Shown piece after piece: positions 46,411 through 55,722 of a stretch of 64,000 bases of DNA. This DNA comes from Mesorhizobium sp. B2-8-5 (GTDB lineage Bacteria; Pseudomonadota; Alphaproteobacteria; Rhizobiales; Rhizobiaceae): the NCBI RefSeq assembly GCF_006440675.2, contig NZ_CP083951.1, positions 4,869,501 to 4,933,500 on the forward strand, given 5' to 3'. The position numbers were made by a program, and so were the translations under genes. The notes below the pieces were generated by a model, which did not search any database, was not told the DNA's origin, and saw nothing but the letters and a program-made list of their open reading frames with translations. Positions within the stretch are counted from its first letter, which is position 1; the number at the start of each line of letters is the position of its first letter.

Positions 46411-48507
46411 TTAACCAGCCCGCATCCCCCGCGCGCCGCCGGTCGCTCTTGCCACGATCGCTTCCAGCGGCTCGGGCCGGTGCAGGAAATAGCCCTGGCC
46501 ATAGGCGACGCCCATGCCCATGAGGATCTCCAGCGCGTTTTTCTCCTCGATCTTTTCCGCCACCACCGCGGCGCCCATCGAGCGGGCGATGCCGGTGATC
46601 GCCGAAACGATCTCACGGTCGAAGCGGCTTTCGGCGATGTGCTCGACGAAGGAACCATCGATCTTGATGGCGTCGATGGGAAAGCGCCTGAGATATTCGA
46701 ACGAGCTCATGCCGGCGCCGAAATCATCGAGGCTGACGCGGCAATGGCGGAGCCTCGCCTTGCGCACGAACTCCGCCGCGGCATCGAAATTGGTGACGGC
46801 GGCGGTCTCGGTGATCTCGAAGCCGATGGCCGACGCCGGCGCGCCACTGTCGGCGATGGCCTCGTCGACGAAATCCCAGAGCTGCGGATCGGAAAGCGTC
46901 TGCGCCGACAGGTTGAAGTCGAGCGAGATGGCGCCCGCGCGCATCGCCTCGCCGTGGCGCGTCAGCGCGGCGCGGATGATCCAGCGGTCGAGCCGGGCGG
47001 CAAGGCCGAAGCGTTCGGCGACCGGCATGAAATCGCCGGGCGGGATCATCTTGCCGTTGCGGGCCTCGAGCCTGGCCAGCACCTCGACGTGGCGGCTGTC
47101 TTCCCATGGCTGGCCGAGCCGGTGGATCTCCTGGCCGAACAGCTTCAGCCGGCCGTCCTCCATCGCATCGACCAGGTCGGCGGCCAGCCGCGCGGCGTTG
47201 AGGCCGCCGGCGCCCGACGTCGTTTCCGGCGAAAACACCGCGAAGCGGTCCCGACCGCCGGCCTTGGCGGCGTAGCAGGCATCGTCGGCGCAGGCGAGCG
47301 CGTCGGCCACCGTCATGTTGCGGTCGCGCACGAAGGCGATGCCGATGCTGGCGGCAAGCCTGCGCGAGGTGATGGCAGAGCCAAGATCGGCGTTGCGCAC
47401 CGCGGCGAGCACGGCGCGGGCAAGGTGCTCGGCACAGGCGTCATTGCAGTTCGGCACCAGCAGCGCGAATTCGTCGCCGCCGAGGCGGGCCGCCTGCGCC
47501 GACGCGGGCAGGCTGGCGAGGATGCCAGCCGCGACGCTCTTCAGCGCCAGGTCTCCGGCGGCATGGCCGGCATAGTCGTTGAGCGCCTTGAAGTAGTCGA
47601 GGTCGACATAGAACACGGCAAGCGGCAGCCGCCCGGCCATGGCGATGTTCTCGGCAAGCAGCCGGTCGAAGGCCGAACGGTTGAGCAGCCCAGTCAGGGC
47701 GTCGTGACGCGCGGCGAAGGCAAGCTCCTCGGCGCGCCTCTTCTCCTCGGTGATGTCGCGCACCGTACCCAAAATCTGGCCGGCCGAACCGACGCCGGCA
47801 ATGAAACGCACCAGCGACTCGATATGGCGGACTTCGCCGTCACGAAGGACGATCCGGTATTGCGAGGCGACGACGCTGCTAGAGCCGGGCTCGATCTGGT
47901 GGGCCCGTTCGGTGGCGTCCTTGTCGTCGGGATGAAGATAGGTGTGCCACAGGTCGGCCGTCACCTCATCGGTATCGGCAACGAGGCCGAATATCTCGCG
48001 CGTGCGCGCGTCCCAATAGCTTTTCCTGGTGCCGATATCGTGGTGCCAGATGCCGGTGCCGCTGGCGGCAAGCGCGAGACGGAAGCGGACATTGACCTGC
48101 TCGAGCGCCGCCTCGGCCTCTTTCTGCCGGGTGATGTCGGTCTGCACGCCCATCAGCCTGAGCGGCTTGCCGTCGGCGTCGCGCTCGACAATGCCGCCGC
48201 GGTCGAGCACCCAGACCCAATGGCCATCCTTATGGCGCAGGCGCAGCTCGGTTTCGATGGAATCGACGATGCCCGCAATGTGCCGGTCGCCGCTCTCCTG
48301 CGCGCGCTGGCGGTCGTCGGGATGGGTGAGCTTCAGCCAGAGATCGGGCGTGTTGGCGAGTTCGTCCGCCTCATAGCCCAGCATCTTCGACCAGGTCGGC
48401 GAATAATAGCAATCGCCGGTCGACAGATTCCAGTCCCACAAGCCGAGATGAGCCCGGTCGAGCGCCTGCGCCCAGAACTTGCCGTTGCGTTTGTCGTCGT
48501 CCGCCAT
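46411..48507 (-). CDS. PAS-PAS-GGDEF-EAL cyclic-di-GMP protein
   Basis: A 698-residue protein from ATG 48507. Two PAS/PAC regions span ~15-265 (HLGLWDWNLSTGDCYYSPTW; GTGIWHHDIGTRKSYWDART). The GGDEF domain starts at RHDALTGLLNRSAFD and has an intact ARLGGDEFALLVP active loop. The EAL domain begins RLKLFGQEIHRLG and has EVLARL at the signature site, where EVL stands for EAL. The catalytic DDFGAGMSSFEYL and KIDGSFVE are present, and the closing VVAEKIEEKNA. It has no transmembrane segment. It probably has both cyclase and phosphodiesterase potential under redox or ligand control by PAS. Confidence 0.9.
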   Translation of the reverse strand: MADDDKRNGKFWAQALDRAHLGLWDWNLSTGDCYYSPTWSKMLGYEADELANTPDLWLKLTHPDDRQRAQESGDRHIAGIVDSIETELRLRHKDGHWVWVLDRGGIVERDADGKPLRLMGVQTDITRQKEAEAALEQVNVRFRLALAASGTGIWHHDIGTRKSYWDARTREIFGLVADTDEVTADLWHTYLHPDDKDATERAHQIEPGSSSVVASQYRIVLRDGEVRHIESLVRFIAGVGSAGQILGTVRDITEEKRRAEELAFAARHDALTGLLNRSAFDRLLAENIAMAGRLPLAVFYVDLDYFKALNDYAGHAAGDLALKSVAAGILASLPASAQAARLGGDEFALLVPNCNDACAEHLARAVLAAVRNADLGSAITSRRLAASIGIAFVRDRNMTVADALACADDACYAAKAGGRDRFAVFSPETTSGAGGLNAARLAADLVDAMEDGRLKLFGQEIHRLGQPWEDSRHVEVLARLEARNGKMIPPGDFMPVAERFGLAARLDRWIIRAALTRHGEAMRAGAISLDFNLSAQTLSDPQLWDFVDEAIADSGAPASAIGFEITETAAVTNFDAAAEFVRKARLRHCRVSLDDFGAGMSSFEYLRRFPIDAIKIDGSFVEHIAESRFDREIVSAITGIARSMGAAVVAEKIEEKNALEILMGMGVAYGQGYFLHRPEPLEAIVARATGGARGMRAG

Positions 48508-48588
48508 TCTTTGTTCTTGCCGTCCCGTCGCAGCAATACTGCATGAAAGCAGAGAAGAAAGAGTTACCGGGGGCGGTTCAGCCAATCT

Positions 48589-48763
48589 CCCCCCTTGTGG
48601 GGGAGATGGCCGGCAGGCCAGAGGGGGGCGTGAAGGATCGCGGCGTTGCAGGAATTTCGATCAAGGCTGCTGGCAAAGCTGTTCGCCTGCGACAGCCTGA
48701 AACGCTGGCGGGACAGCGCCCCCTCTGCCCTGCCGGGCATCTCCCCCACAAGGGGGGAGATTG
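48589..48763. repeat. Palindromic intergenic repeat, family 3
   Basis: Outer arms aatctccccccttgtgggg and its complement ccccacaaggggggagatt, with inner gagatggccggcaggcc and ggcatctccccc blocks, about 175 bp. A partial copy (ttcccaacaagggggagatc) lies at 54514. Confidence 0.75.
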
Positions 48764-49918
48764 CTAACCGCCCAGCCGTCTCCTCACCACCGCCGCATGG
48801 AAACGCGCGCCGTGCAGCAGGCCCTCGTCGTTGAAATCATAGGCCGGGTTGTGCAGCGGCGCGGTGCCGCCATTGCCCATGAAGACGAAGCAACCGGGGA
48901 CATGGTCGAGGAAGCGGGCGAAATCCTCCGAGGCGGTCATCGGCTCAGCCGCGACGCGGACAGCGTCGTCGGCCAGCACGGCTCGGGCCGCCGCAAGTGC
49001 CTCGTCCACCAGCGCCGCGTCGTTGATCAAAGGCACGAACTCGCGGGTGTAAGCGACTTCAGCCGCGACGTTATAGGCCTGGGCAGTACCCTCGGCGATG
49101 CGGCGCATTTCTTTCTCGATCGCGGCGCTCACCTCGGGCCGGAAACTCCGGCAGTCGCCCAAGATGCGCGCCAGCCCCGGCAGCGCGTTGCGGGTCCCGT
49201 CGGTGATGAACTCGGTCACCGAGACGACGCCGATATCGGCCGGGCTCAGGCGGCGCGAGACGATGGTCTGCAAATTGACGACCAGCGCGCAGGCGGCGAC
49301 CAGCGCCTCCTGACCGGCATGCGGCCGCGCCGCGTGGCCGCCGAGGCCTTTGAGCACGATCTCGAAATTGTCCTCGGCCGACATGACCGGGCCGCTGCGG
49401 GTCTCGAAATGGCCGATGGGCAGGCCAGGCATGTTGTGCAGCCCGAATATCTCCTCGAAAGGGAAGCGCTCGAGCAGGCCGTCGTCCAGCATGGCCAGCG
49501 CGCCCCTGCCCCATTCCTCGGCCGGCTGAAAGATGAAGCGCACCGTGCCGTCGAAGCCGCCTTCGCGGGCAAGCAGCTTTGCCGCGCCGAGAAGCATCGA
49601 GGTATGGCCGTCATGGCCGCAGGCATGCATGGTGCCGGGTGTTTGCGAGCGCCAGGCTTGCGTGCCCTGTTCGGCGATGCGCAGCGCATCCATGTCGGCG
49701 CGCAGCGCGATGGCGCGATTGCCGCTGCCGCGGGTCAGCGTGCCGACGACGCCGGTGCCGCCGACGCCTTCGGCCACCTCAAGTCCGAAGTCGCGCAGCT
49801 TTTGCGCGACGAACGCCGCTGTGCGTTTTTCCTCGAAGCCGAACTCGGGATGGGCGTGCAGGTCGCGCCGCCACGCCGTCATCTCGCTGTGCAAAGCCTG
49901 TTGGTCGAGTTCAGCCAT
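48764..49918 (-). CDS. M20-family amidohydrolase (hippurate hydrolase type)
   Basis: A 384-residue protein. WRRDLHAHPEFGFEEKRTAAF, MHACGHDGHTSMLLGAAKLL and FIFQPAEEWGRGALAMLDDG carry the metal ligands (HACGHDGH) and catalytic Glu (PAEE) of the M20D group. Residues ~180-290 are the dimerisation domain. It hydrolyses N-acyl amino acids to free amino acids. It lies downstream of a diaminopropionate ammonia-lyase, resembling the ygeX-ygeY pairing in E. coli, and probably belongs to the same catabolic unit. Confidence 0.88.
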   Translation of the reverse strand: MAELDQQALHSEMTAWRRDLHAHPEFGFEEKRTAAFVAQKLRDFGLEVAEGVGGTGVVGTLTRGSGNRAIALRADMDALRIAEQGTQAWRSQTPGTMHACGHDGHTSMLLGAAKLLAREGGFDGTVRFIFQPAEEWGRGALAMLDDGLLERFPFEEIFGLHNMPGLPIGHFETRSGPVMSAEDNFEIVLKGLGGHAARPHAGQEALVAACALVVNLQTIVSRRLSPADIGVVSVTEFITDGTRNALPGLARILGDCRSFRPEVSAAIEKEMRRIAEGTAQAYNVAAEVAYTREFVPLINDAALVDEALAAARAVLADDAVRVAAEPMTASEDFARFLDHVPGCFVFMGNGGTAPLHNPAYDFNDEGLLHGARFHAAVVRRRLGG

Positions 49919-49929
49919 CGTCGCCCCTC

Positions 49930-50068
49930 AAGCCCCTTTTCTCGACGCAATTCCGGAAGGCTACGGCGAAGTCGCCGAGCCCAACCGCTCGGCACTCTTC
50001 CTGGAATTGCTCTTTTCTCGACGCAATCCCGGACGGAAAACCGCTCCGCACTTTTCCTGGAATTGCTT
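49930..50068. repeat. Two tandem copies of a dispersed repeat
   Basis: ttctcgacgcaattccgg ... cactcttcctggaattgct is followed directly by ttctcgacgcaatcccgg ... cacttttcctggaattgct. Each is a hairpin with gcaattcc arms. Related to 20261-20355 and 26239-26285. Confidence 0.75.
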
Positions 50069-51286
50069 TCACGCAGTCTGCAGGAACACCTCTTCCGGCG
50101 CCATCCCGACCAACTCGGCAAAGCGGCCATGGTCGGTCGCGCCCTCCGAGTTGATGACGAGCACGCGCGAATGCCTATCGAGGCCGAGCGCCGTGCGCTT
50201 ATGCCTGTCGCCCGCGGCGCGGACCAGCCCGGCGAGTCCTGCCCCGCCGCTCTCGCCGGAGACGATGGCCGGATCGCTGCCCAGCGGCCGCGCCAGCCGC
50301 TTCATCACCGCGACCGCGTCCTCCTCTTCCACCGTCATGAAGGCATCGCCGACGCGCGCCAGCACGCGCCAGGCGACCAAGGACGGCTCGGCGCATTCGA
50401 GCATCGTCATCACGGTCGGCTCCTGATTTGCGATCGTTGCCGGACGTCCGGCCTCAACCGAAGCGTAGACGCAGGCCGAGCGCCGCGGCTCGACCACCAC
50501 GGCCTTCGGCCGCCTGGAGCCAAGCATGACAGCCATATGGCCGGCGACCGCCGCGGCGAAGCCGCCAACGCCGGCCTGCAGGAAGACATGCGTGGGCGGC
50601 TCGGCCATGCGCCGCAACGTCTCGCGCACGATCACCGTGTAGCCCTGCATGACCAGTCCGGGGACGCGCTCATAGCCCAGCCAGGACGTGTTGGAGACGA
50701 TCTTCCAGCCGCGCTCGGCGCCGACGCGGGCGACTTCGCGCACCGCATGGTCATAGCCGCCCTCGACCTCGACGATCTCGGCGCCGAAGCGGGCGATGGC
50801 CGCGACACGCTCACGGCTTACGCCGGCATGGACGAAGATCACCGAGCGCGCGCCGACGAGGCTGGCGCCCTGCGCCACGGAACGGCCGTGGTTGCCGTCG
50901 GTGGCGCAGACGAAGATCATGCTCGACGCGATCTCGCGCACCCTGGCGTCGTTTATCTCGCTGATATCGACATCGCGCCCGAGCCACTTGCCGGCCTCCT
51001 CCAGCACCAGCCGCATAACGGCATAGGCGCCGCCCAGCGCCTTGAAGGAGCCCAGGCCAAGACGCTGGCCCTCATCCTTGACGTGAAGCGCCGCAATGCC
51101 GAGCTTCTGGGCCAGCGCCGGCAAGGCATGCAGCGGCGTTTCCGCATGGTTGTCGCGCGCCTTGAGGTAATGCTCTGCCCGAGCGCCGCCGGCCATGCCG
51201 AGGGACTCGGCATCAGCGGCAACCAACGGCTGGTTGTATTCTGGACGTTGGTTGAGAAGCAGCATGCTAGTCTTCCTGCTAGGCAC
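50069..51286 (-). CDS. dpaL: Diaminopropionate ammonia-lyase (paralogue A)
   Basis: A 405-residue PLP enzyme of fold type II. HVKDEGQRLGLGSFKALGGAYAV has the PLP lysine in SFKALGG. CATDGNHGRSVAQGASLVGA is the serine/threonine dehydratase-like loop. FLQAGVGGFAAAVAGHMAVM and GESGGAGLAGLVRAAGD complete the family pattern. Converts 2,3-diaminopropionate to pyruvate and two ammonia. Paralogue B at 52708 shares the same motifs and N-terminal NQRPEYNQPL/NRHPDHRQPL start. The GTG/ATG start at 51286 gives a length matching its paralogue. Confidence 0.88.
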   Translation of the reverse strand: MPSRKTSMLLLNQRPEYNQPLVAADAESLGMAGGARAEHYLKARDNHAETPLHALPALAQKLGIAALHVKDEGQRLGLGSFKALGGAYAVMRLVLEEAGKWLGRDVDISEINDARVREIASSMIFVCATDGNHGRSVAQGASLVGARSVIFVHAGVSRERVAAIARFGAEIVEVEGGYDHAVREVARVGAERGWKIVSNTSWLGYERVPGLVMQGYTVIVRETLRRMAEPPTHVFLQAGVGGFAAAVAGHMAVMLGSRRPKAVVVEPRRSACVYASVEAGRPATIANQEPTVMTMLECAEPSLVAWRVLARVGDAFMTVEEEDAVAVMKRLARPLGSDPAIVSGESGGAGLAGLVRAAGDRHKRTALGLDRHSRVLVINSEGATDHGRFAELVGMAPEEVFLQTA

Positions 51287-51475
51287 TGAATTCTGTTGGC
51301 GGGTGCGATTCCGGCGCGATTCCGGCGCCTTAATTGGCTAAGTGATTGATTTCTGTTTCGACCAGATGTCGCCGAATGTTCGCTTCGGAAGGATTCGATA
51401 CAGCCAACTTGACTATTTTTGGTGGTATTTGGCCTGACGGCGTGCCGCCGAAACGCCGTAGACACCAGCCCCCTA

Positions 51476-52711
51476 TCAGTCGGCCGCCAGCCGGGCGGCG
51501 ACGCCGAGCAGGATATTGGCGCCGGCAACAAGCTCGCTGGCGGCGGTGAACTCGGCCGGGTTGTGGCTGATGCCGCCCCGGCTCGGCACGAAGATCATCG
51601 CCGACGGCGCGATGCGCGCAATCATCTGCGCGTCGTGTCCGGCGCCCGAGGTCATGCGCCGGCACGAAAGGCCGGCGGCCTTGGCGCCATCCTCGATCAG
51701 CGAAACGATGCGGGCATCGAAGGTCACCGGCTCGAACCGCGCCAGGCTTTCGGCATGGATGGTGACGCCGGTGCTTTCGGCAAGCTGGTCGAGGAAAGCG
51801 GCGAGCGCGGTTTCCTCCTCGCGAAGGTGCGTTTCAACCGGGTCGCGCAGGTCGATGGTGAAGGTCGCCCGCGACGGGATGACGTTGATGGCGTTGGGCT
51901 CGAAAGCGATGGTGCCGACGGTCGCGACCGTGCGCGTCGACGACGCACTGGCCCGGTCCGCGAGAAAGCCGATCACCCGCGCGGCGGCGACGCCCGCATC
52001 GCGGCGCATCGACATGGGCGTGGTGCCGGCATGGTTGGCCTCGCCGTCGATCGTAATGCGCTGCCACGAAATGCCCTGCAGGTTTTCGACGGCGCCGATG
52101 GCGATGCCTTCGCGCTCCAGCACCGGCCCCTGCTCGACATGCAATTCGACATAGGCATGCGGCATGAGGAAGCCGGGCTCGTGGTTGCCGGCATAGCCGA
52201 TGCGCTCGAGCTCCTTGCCCAGCACCGTGCCGTCGGTGCCGACCGAGGCCAGCGCTTCCCCGAGGTCGCGGCCGCCGGCAAAGACCAGCGAACCCATCAT
52301 GTCGGGCGAAAAGCGCACGCCCTCCTCGTTGGTGAAGGCGGCAACGACGAGCGGGCGCGCCGGCGCGAAGCCGGCCTCCTTCAGGCTCTCGATCGCTTCG
52401 AGGCCGGCAAGCACGCCATAGCAGCCGTCATAGATGCCGGCGTCGATCACCGTGTCGATGTGCGAGCCGAGCATGAGCGGCGCCTGGCTTTCGTTGGCGC
52501 CATCCTTCCAGATTCCGAAAATGTTGCCGATGCGGTCGACGGCGACCTCAAGCCCAGCCTCTTCCAGCCAGCCGACGAGGCGGTCGCGGCCGAGCTTGTC
52601 CATGTCGGAAGCGGCGACGCGCACGAGCCGTCCCTGCGCGTCGCGGCCAATACCGCCGAGTTCCTCGATGCGGCCCAGGAGCCGGTCAGCGTTGATCGTC
52701 AGATTGCTCAT
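51476..52711 (-). CDS. Zn-dependent M20C hydrolase (allantoate/N-carbamoyl-amino-acid type)
   Basis: A 411-residue protein. MLGSHIDTVIDAGIYDGCYGVLAGLEAIESL, AFTNEEGVRFSPDMMGSLVF and YVELHVEQGPVLEREGIAIG hold the bimetal ligands of the HyuC/AllC group; GAGHDAQMIA and PSRGGISHNPAEFT are the last ligand regions. It splits carbamoyl or ureido groups from amino acids. The start overlaps the stop of paralogue B of the ammonia-lyase (ATGA), so the two act on the same pathway. The 188 bases after it, to 51287, hold no gene. Confidence 0.88.
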   Translation of the reverse strand: MSNLTINADRLLGRIEELGGIGRDAQGRLVRVAASDMDKLGRDRLVGWLEEAGLEVAVDRIGNIFGIWKDGANESQAPLMLGSHIDTVIDAGIYDGCYGVLAGLEAIESLKEAGFAPARPLVVAAFTNEEGVRFSPDMMGSLVFAGGRDLGEALASVGTDGTVLGKELERIGYAGNHEPGFLMPHAYVELHVEQGPVLEREGIAIGAVENLQGISWQRITIDGEANHAGTTPMSMRRDAGVAAARVIGFLADRASASSTRTVATVGTIAFEPNAINVIPSRATFTIDLRDPVETHLREEETALAAFLDQLAESTGVTIHAESLARFEPVTFDARIVSLIEDGAKAAGLSCRRMTSGAGHDAQMIARIAPSAMIFVPSRGGISHNPAEFTAASELVAGANILLGVAARLAAD

Positions 52712-53910
52712 GCCGGCAGCCTTGCGTTTGCGACCTCGTCCGGCGCCATGCCGACCAGCTCGGCATAGCGGCCGGGATCCGTCGCGCCTTCGGAGTTGAT
52801 GATCAGCACGCGGGAGCTGGAGTCGAGACCGAGAGCCGCCCGTATTTTCCTGTCGCCGGCAGCGCGGATCAGCCCGGCGAGCCCCGCCCCGCCGCTCTCG
52901 CCGGAGACGATCGTCGGATCGTTCGCCTTGGGTCGCGCCAGGCGGTTCATCACCGAGATCGCATCCTCTTCCTCGACCGTCATGAAAGCATCGCCGATCC
53001 GCGACAGCACGCGCCAGGCGACCAAAGACGGCTCATAGCATTCGAGCATCGCCATCACCGTGGGCTTGCTGTGCGCGATGGCGACTGGGCGGCCGGCCTT
53101 GGCGGTGGCGTAAACGCACGCCGCCCGCGCGGGCTCGACCACGATTGTCTTCGGCCGATCCTCGCCAAGCCTGATGGCGAGATGGCCGGCCGCCGCCGCG
53201 GCGAAGCCGCCGACGCCAGCCTGCAGGAAGACGTGGGTGGGCGGCTCAGGCAAACGCTTCAGCGCTTCGCGCACGATCACGGTGTAGCCCTGCATCACCA
53301 GTCCTGGAATGCGCTCATAGCCCGGCCAGGACGTGTCGGAGACGACGGTCCAGCCGCGCTCGGCGGCGACGCGGGCGGCTTCCCTGACCGACTGGTCGTA
53401 GTCGCCAGCAACGCGCACCATCTGAGCGCCGAATCGGGCGATGGCCGCCACGCGTTCGTCGCTGACGCCCGAATGGACGAAGATGACGGAGCGCGCGCCG
53501 ACGAGGCCGGCGCCCTGCGCCACCGAGCGTCCATGATTGCCGTCGGTGGCGCAGGCGAAGGTCATTTGCGCGGCGATCGCCCTCACCTCCGGCTTGTGCA
53601 GTTGCTCGACATCGACGGCGCGGCCGAGCCGCCTGCCGGCCTCCTCCAGCACCAGATGCATGACGGCATAGGCGCCGCCGAGCGCCTTGAAGCTGCCGAG
53701 GCCGAGGCGCTTGCCCTCGTCCTTGAGGTAAAGGGCGCCGATGCCGAGTTCGCCCGCCAGCGCCGGCAAGGGATGCAGCGGCGTCTCGGCATGGTTCTCG
53801 CGCGCGGCAAGAAAGCGCTCGGCCTCTCCGGCGCCGGCGAGCCCAAGCGTCGTGGCGTCTTCCTCCGTCAGCGGCTGGCGATGATCCGGGTGGCGGTTGA
53901 GCAGGAACAT
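52708..53910 (-). CDS. dpaL: Diaminopropionate ammonia-lyase (paralogue B)
   Basis: A 400-residue PLP enzyme closely parallel to the 50069 gene. LYLKDEGKRLGLGSFKALGGAYAV gives the PLP lysine, CATDGNHGRSVAQGAGLVGA and FLQAGVGGFAAAAAGHLAIR follow, then GESGGAGLAGLIRAAGDRK. Residues differ through the middle, so the duplication is not recent. First gene of the leftward catabolic run, divergent from the Lrp/AsnC regulator at 54021, which is the probable controller. Confidence 0.88.
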   Translation of the reverse strand: MFLLNRHPDHRQPLTEEDATTLGLAGAGEAERFLAARENHAETPLHPLPALAGELGIGALYLKDEGKRLGLGSFKALGGAYAVMHLVLEEAGRRLGRAVDVEQLHKPEVRAIAAQMTFACATDGNHGRSVAQGAGLVGARSVIFVHSGVSDERVAAIARFGAQMVRVAGDYDQSVREAARVAAERGWTVVSDTSWPGYERIPGLVMQGYTVIVREALKRLPEPPTHVFLQAGVGGFAAAAAGHLAIRLGEDRPKTIVVEPARAACVYATAKAGRPVAIAHSKPTVMAMLECYEPSLVAWRVLSRIGDAFMTVEEEDAISVMNRLARPKANDPTIVSGESGGAGLAGLIRAAGDRKIRAALGLDSSSRVLIINSEGATDPGRYAELVGMAPDEVANARLPA

Positions 53911-54020
53911 GGGTCGGCCTTTCTGCGCCTTTGATGTGCTGAAATTTATTGCAAGCGAAGCGAGAAAGGCGCTCTGTTTTGGCGCTTTAAATGCAAGTTT
54001 GTTTCGTCTGGAACGCTGCC

Positions 54021-54494
54021 ATGTCCATTTCGCCCGAACTCGACGCCTTCGACCGCGCCATCCTCGCCATCCTGCAGAAGGACAACACCACGCCGCAGCG
54101 CGTCATCGGCGAGAAGGTCAACCTCTCGGCGCCGGCCGTGCAGCGGCGCATCAAGCGCATGGAGGAAACGGGCGTCATCCGCGCCAATGTCGCGCTGGTC
54201 GATCCGGCCAAGGTCGGCCATCCGATCACCATCTTCGTCGAGGTCGAGGTGGAGAGCGAGCGCGCCGAGCTGATCGACGCCGCCAAGCGCGGCTTTGCCG
54301 AAGTGCCCGAGGTGCAGCAATGCTATTACGTCACCGGCGAGGCCGATTTCATCCTCGTCGTCACCGTGGCGACGATGGCCGACTACGAAGCGCTGACCCG
54401 GCGGCTGTTCTTCGCAAACAACAACGTCAAAAGGTTTCGCACGTTCGTGGCGATGGACCGGGTCAAGGTAGGGTTGGAAGTGCCGGTGGAGTGA
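54021..54494 (+). CDS. Lrp/AsnC-family regulator of the lyase operon
   Basis: A 157-residue protein from ATG 54021 (MSISPELDAFDRAILAILQK). The HTH is PQRVIGEKVNLSAPAVQRRIKRMEETGVI and the ligand domain includes CYYVTGEADFILVVTVATMA. A start at 53991 would add ten residues and has no better ribosome site. Divergent from paralogue B; the 110 bases between hold the likely operator. Third Lrp-type regulator of the window. Confidence 0.87.
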   Translation: MSISPELDAFDRAILAILQKDNTTPQRVIGEKVNLSAPAVQRRIKRMEETGVIRANVALVDPAKVGHPITIFVEVEVESERAELIDAAKRGFAEVPEVQQCYYVTGEADFILVVTVATMADYEALTRRLFFANNNVKRFRTFVAMDRVKVGLEVPVE

Positions 54495-54567
54495 GGCGTC
54501 GAAGCTGCCGATCTTCCCAACAAGGGGGAGATCGGCAGTCATCCTGGCTTTCGCCAATCTCCAGCGT

Positions 54568-55104
54568 CTACTGGCTCGGCGTCATCGCGTGTTCGCACGA
54601 CACTTTCGGGTTCATGTCTGCAAAGGTGCCGGTCGGGTTGCCCTTCCAGGCCCAGACATGCAGTTCGTAGAACTCGCCCAGACCGTAGCGGTTGGGCGCG
54701 CTGTTGAAGTTGAACAGTTGGCCGTCGAGCGACGCCGGCCCCTTCGAGGTGATGTATTCGACCGCCACCAGCTTCAGCGCGCCGTCGGCCATCGGCTCGT
54801 ACATGACCGCTTCCGGACGGGCGATATCGATCTTGTCGTCCTTCAGATACTGGCCGTTGACGTAGTGGATGCCCATGGCGCCGCCAGTGATGCCACTGGC
54901 GCAAGGAATAGGCGCATAGCCCTCGGCCGTAGCGGCCTTGACGTCGAGAAACCGGCTGTTGGCCGCTCGCACCTTGTCGGCCAGCGGGCTGGCGCCGGAC
55001 ACGGACGCAGCCGCATGCTGATGGGCCTGCGCGAAGGTCGTAAAGGCCGTCAGCGCGGCCGCTGCCATGAGAAGCCTGTTCCAAAAGTGTGGTGTCATGT
55101 TCAT
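54568..55104 (-). CDS. Exported protein, unknown function (178 aa)
   Basis: Signal peptide with hydrophobic core LLMAAAALTAFTTFA and cleavage after AQA. The mature domain includes FLDVKAATAEGYAPIPCASG, GGAMGIHYVNGQYLKDDKID, LKLVAVEYITSKGPASLDGQ and FYELHVWAWKGNPTGTFADM, then VSCEHA. This is a recognisable pattern of exported proteins in rhizobia and related groups, with His, Glu and two cysteines that could bind a metal. Monocistronic. Function unknown. Confidence 0.7.
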   Translation of the reverse strand: MNMTPHFWNRLLMAAAALTAFTTFAQAHQHAAASVSGASPLADKVRAANSRFLDVKAATAEGYAPIPCASGITGGAMGIHYVNGQYLKDDKIDIARPEAVMYEPMADGALKLVAVEYITSKGPASLDGQLFNFNSAPNRYGLGEFYELHVWAWKGNPTGTFADMNPKVSCEHAMTPSQ

Positions 55105-55219
55105 TCCGTTCTTCCTGAAAAAGCACGGCTTGCCGGCCGCCGAAAATACGGCGGCGCGACAGGCAAGCGCCGTGGCTGTTTGTGCTTGATGATCGCGGGT
55201 TCGATGCGGCGGCTGCCGA

Positions 55220-55546
55220 TCATCCCTTCGGCAGGTACGAGATCGTTCCGGCCAGGTCGGTGTTGTCGATCAGCTGGAACCGGCTGTCGCTGCCACCTTG
55301 TCGGGCCGACACGAAGGGGGCGTAGGCCGGATCATTGGTGAAGGCGTGGGCCGCCGCTTCCGATGGGAAGGCCATCAGCGCGATCAGCGTCGTGTCGAGG
55401 GGCTTGCCCTCGAGCGTCTTCACATTGCCGCTGCGCGCCAGATATCTGCCGCCGTGCTTGTGAACGAGGTCGTGCACGGTCGCGGCGTAGTCCGGTATCC
55501 ATTTCGGATCTTTCACCTTGATATCCGCGATAAGGTAAGCGGTCAT
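55220..55546 (-). CDS. DUF1330 protein
   Basis: A 108-residue protein from ATG 55546 (MTAYLIADIKVKDPKWIPDY), with aggagactgacc ahead. AATVHDLVHKHGGRYLARSG, IALMAFPSEAAAHAFTNDPA and YAPFVSARQGGSDSRFQLID are DUF1330 blocks (ferredoxin-like fold). A longer frame from 55675 runs through the operator and is rejected. Divergent from the HxlR regulator, which probably controls it in response to a reactive or aromatic compound. Confidence 0.88.
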   Translation of the reverse strand: MTAYLIADIKVKDPKWIPDYAATVHDLVHKHGGRYLARSGNVKTLEGKPLDTTLIALMAFPSEAAAHAFTNDPAYAPFVSARQGGSDSRFQLIDNTDLAGTISYLPKG

Positions 55547-55635
55547 GGTCAGTCTCCTGGTTGCTGCGCACAGGGGTATCCCGTGCGTCGGCCAAACGGC
55601 TCGCACGGCAGGGCTCGCGCCAACCAGTCCGCGAT

Positions 55636-55654
55636 CTGTACCGGGCCGGTACAG
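55636..55654. promoter_or_regulatory. Operator palindrome between DUF1330 and HxlR genes
   Basis: CTGTACCGG-g-CCGGTACAG is a perfect 9-bp inverted repeat with one central base, followed 3 bases later by a further half-site CTGTAC. It is located 69 bases before the HxlR start and 90 bases from the DUF1330 start, so binding could control both. Confidence 0.75.
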
Positions 55655-55722
55655 TTTCTGTACTCGCCGCTTCATTCATGAAGGTCTAATGTTCCACCCA
55701 GCTTCGAGGGAGGACACAGATC

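Noticed and set aside
46480..48546. Plus-strand frame of 688 codons
   Set aside because: Antisense to the PAS-GGDEF-EAL gene, whose motifs are complete.
48761..51289. Plus-strand frame of 842 codons
   Set aside because: Antisense across the M20 and ammonia-lyase genes; a product of high GC codon usage.
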